NCBI GenBank assembly: GCA_029721435.1 | Contig: CM056577.1 | Coordinates: forward strand, 113,334,219 to 113,398,218 | Direction: 5' to 3' | DNA: 64,000 nt | DNA from: Gymnothorax reevesii | Lineage: Eukaryota > Chordata > Actinopteri > Anguilliformes > Muraenidae | Shown: in pieces, positions 61,604 to 64,000 of the stretch | Numbering within the stretch: position 1 is the stretch's first letter | Layout: every line of letters starts with the position of its first letter | Notes under the pieces: model-generated | Databases searched by the model: none | What the model was told of the DNA's origin: nothing | The model's input: the letters and a program-made list of their open reading frames with translations, nothing else | Translations under genes and position numbers: made by a program

Positions 61604-63202
61604 CAGTATCTCACAAAAGTGAGTACATCCCTCACATTTTGACAATTAATTTATTATATCTTTTCAAGGGACAATGCTACAGAAGTGAAACTTCTATATA
61701 TTCTGGAGTAGTCATGGTACAATATGTGTAGCAGTGTAGATTTACTGCATTTTCTAAATACCTGAACAAACAGTCACTATTTCCAAAATGGATGGCAACA
61801 AAAGTGAGTACACACCCCAATTGATAATGGTCAACCAAGCAATAAAACGCGACTTGTTGATCATGTTCATGCTTTTGTCTGTTCGACTGGGCCATATGAG
61901 GTTGTGTAGCATGTTGAAGGGTTAAATTGTTGTGCTTTAGGTGCAATGGTCTCATTCTGGTCACTGGATGGTCAACATGCCACCTCATGGGAAAGAACTC
62001 TCTGAGGACCGGAAAAAGAGAACCGTTGCTCTCCACAAAGATGGTCTATGCTACAAGAAGATCTGTGAAACCATGAAACTGAGCTACGGCACGGTGGCCA
62101 AGGTTATCCAGCGGTTCTCCAAGACGAGTTCTGCTCGGAACAGGCCTCGTCAGGGTCGACCGAAGAGGTTGAGTCCTCCTGCTCTGCGTCAGGTGCACAA
62201 GTTGGCTTCAGAAAACAGACGCAGGAGTGCTGGCAGCATTGCTAACTAGGTTGTAGCAGTGGGAGAACAGCCTGTCAGTGCTCAGACCATACGCCATGCT
62301 CTGCGATAAGTTGGTCTGCATGGCCGTCGGCTAAGATAGAAGCCTCTTCTGAAGCTAGCCCACAAGAAAGCCCGAAAACAGTTTATTGGAGATAACCAGT
62401 CCAAGAACATGAAATACTAGAACCATGTTCTGTGGTCTGACGAGACCAAGATAAACTTGTTCGGCTCAGATGGTGTCCACCATGTGTGGCGGCACCCTGG
62501 TGAGAAGTATCAAAACAAGTGCGTGGCGGCAGCATCACGGTCTGTGGCTGCATGAGTGCTTCTGGTCCTGGGAGCAGCACTTCATTAATGGAATAATGGA
62601 TCCAACATGTACTGTGAGATTCTGAAGCAGAACATGATGCCCTCCCTTCAGAGACGGGCCGCACGGCTGTTTTCCAACATGATAACGACCCGAAACACAC
62701 CTCCAAGATGACAACTGGCTTCCTGAAGAAGCTGAAGGTGATGATGTGGTCAAGTATGTCTCCAGACCTGAATCCTATTGAGCACCGGTGGGGCATCCTC
62801 AGGTGGAGGAACAGCAGGTGTCCAACATCCACCAGCTCTGTGATGTTGTCATGGAGGAGTGGAGGATCCCAGCAACAACCTGTGCAGCTCTGGTGAATTC
62901 TATGCCTCGGAGAATCAAGGCAGTGCTGGACAACAATGGCGGTCACACTGAATATCGACACTATGGGCACAATTTGGCATGTTGACGGTGAGGTGTACTC
63001 ACTTTTGTTGGCACCCATTTTGGAAATAGTGACTGTTAGTTCAGTTATTTGGACAGTGCAGTAAATCTACACTGCTACACATATTGTGCAATGACTACTC
63101 TAGAATATATTCAGTTTTCATTTCTGTAACGTTGTCCCTTTAAAAGATATACTAAATTAATAGTCGAATTGTGAAGGGTGTACTCACTTTTGTGACATAC
63201 TG
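61604..63202 (+). mobile_element. Full-length but inactive Tc1/mariner element B
   Basis: The ends CAGTATCTCACAAAAGTGAG and the complement of CTCACTTTTGTGACATACTG are inverted and flanked by TA (61602-61603, 63203-63204). The arms are about 220 bases with an internal GTGAGTACA copy, the inverted-and-direct-repeat layout of long-arm Tc1 elements. A transposase relic lies between. It sits inside, and splits, the 150-bp unit array. Confidence 0.9.
61974..62985 (+). pseudogene. Tc1 transposase, multiply broken
   Basis: The N-terminus (MPPHGKELSEDRKKRTVALH then YGTVAKVIQRF and RNRPRQGRPKRLSP) is a paired-type helix-turn-helix with a GRPR-like hinge. The catalytic part shows HVLWSDETKINLFG and, in other frames, relics of 'HDNDPKHT' and 'SPDLNPIE' ([12 protein letters not shown] near 62760-62793). 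Stops begin at about 62247, and frame changes follow, so the protein is dead. The DDE residues are still recognisable at two positions. Confidence 0.85.
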
Positions 63203-63556
63203 TATAGGACCTCCAGTCTCTAATACAAATCTAACTAAGCTCCATCTGTGACCATTTTGGAAACATAAGTCATTATGATTGTATTATGTCAAGTTTCACC
63301 TTCAAAAGTCACCAACAGTCAAGTTGAATGTCACCACATGATAGTTCATATGTGGCTTCCTATATGTCAGTAACACAAACCTAGGCTCCATCTGTGACCT
63401 TTTTAGAGATAGAAATCATTGAATTTTCACTATGTCAAGTTTGACCTTTGAAGGTCAATCTGAAGGTCACCAAATGAAAGTTCATATATGACTTCCTATA
63501 CGTCTCCAATACAAACCTACACTCAATCTGTAACGATTTTACTGATATGAGTCATT

Positions 63557-63718
63557 TCAAAGGAAAACAAAGGAATCCCGCACACTGTCCAACTTGCAAA
63601 TAGCAAGTTAAATAATTGCAAGTTAGACAATGTGTGGGACTCCTTTGTTTTCCTTTGAACTGTTTATCCTAGTCCGACGCACCTGTCGTTAGAAATAGAT
63701 GTGCGAAGTGCCTACTCG
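63557..63718. mobile_element. 162-bp hairpin insertion with 14-bp target duplication
   Basis: TGATATGAGTCATT at 63543-63556 is repeated exactly at 63719-63732. The insert starts with a hairpin: TCAAAGGAAAACAAAGGA pairs with TCCTTTGTTTTCCTTTGA (arms about 63556-63599 and 63617-63659), followed by a 60-base single-copy tail. Sister units of the array show the uninterrupted form. Confidence 0.85.
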
Positions 63719-63959
63719 TGATATGAGTCATTGAAATTTAACTGTATAGTTTGGCTGTTGAAGGTCACTGAAGGTCAAGTTCAATGTCACAAAACAAAAC
63801 ATCATACATGGTTTTCTATATGCCCACAATACAAACCTACCTATATGTCGATATTACAAACCTAATCTCTATCTTCAACCATTTGGCCTCCACAGGCCAT
63901 CTTGCATATTCATAAAGTACAGAGCCCCCACTAGACCCACTTCCATCGATTCAATCAAA

Positions 63960-63992
63960 ATGAAGCTCGCACTGTACATTGACGGTACCAAG
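63960..63992 (+). CDS. Possible first exon start at window edge
   Basis: AAAATGAAGCTCGC opens MKLALYIDGTK and is followed at once by a strong donor (AAG/GTAAGT). Opposite strand to akap9 and inside its intron. Only 11 codons are seen, so chance is quite possible. Confidence 0.15.
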
Positions 63993-64000
63993 GTAAGTTG

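Larger units (their letters stand above)
60930..63900. repeat. Array of about 140-160-bp units, interrupted by two insertions
   Basis: Units share 'CTCCATCTGTGACCATTTT', 'ACAAGTCATTGAATTTTCAC', 'AAGTTTGACCTTTGAAGGTC' and 'AAATGAAAGTTCATATATGA'. They run from about 60950 to 61440, then resume from 63205 to about 63890 on the other side of a Tc1 element. The TTTGACCTTTGAAGGTCA block holds paired AGGTCA half-sites. Confidence 0.75.

Overview
This window looks like a ray-finned (probably teleost) fish nuclear chromosome. Genes are split by GT-AG introns. The DNA is AT-rich and densely packed with Tc1/mariner, hAT, piggyBac-like, foldback MITE, LINE and SINE remnants of kinds common in teleosts. 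The one gene that can be identified with confidence is vertebrate AKAP9 (AKAP450/CG-NAP).

Right part (about 23.65-64 kb): the 3' half of akap9 lies on the minus strand. I could place 22 exons between 59263 and 24118. Joined in phase they give exactly 2056 codons (2055 residues plus TAA), followed by a 3' UTR of about 450 bases and a polyadenylation signal at 23678-23683. The product is almost continuous coiled coil and ends in the PACT centrosome-targeting domain. The 5' half of the gene lies beyond position 64000. The most unusual feature is the 1827-base exon at 51781-53607. It holds four tandem 133-135-residue copies of a module that I recall as single-copy in human AKAP9. A fifth, partial copy sits in separate exons at 56204-56341 and 54856-54900. 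Each tandem copy pairs a coiled coil with a Ser/Thr-rich linker carrying TQT/VQT-type motifs. These resemble dynein light chain (LC8) binding sites, so the exon may encode a multivalent docking array. The exon at 44395-44575 uses a GC-AG intron.

The akap9 introns hold many mobile elements. They include two elements built from 156-bp tandem units, a 38/40-bp minisatellite open in all three forward frames, several foldback MITEs, a hAT MITE and a piggyBac-like MITE with visible target duplications, and degraded Tc1 elements. The upstream intron (59.3-64 kb) is an array of about 150-bp units split by a full-length but dead Tc1 element and by a small hairpin insertion with a 14-bp target duplication.

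Left part (1-23.6 kb): no complete gene is recognisable. There is a possible first exon of a mitochondrially targeted protein (349-495), an isolated coiled-coil terminal exon (12149-12280), a spliced but broken pogo/Tigger-like transposase (780-1825), a tRNA-type SINE, LINE reverse-transcriptase fragments interrupted by other repeats, and a 3.7-kb hAT-like element (15400-19133) with an 8-bp target duplication and an older nested repeat.

Family assignments rest on reading translated sequence and on memory of the families. No database search was run.
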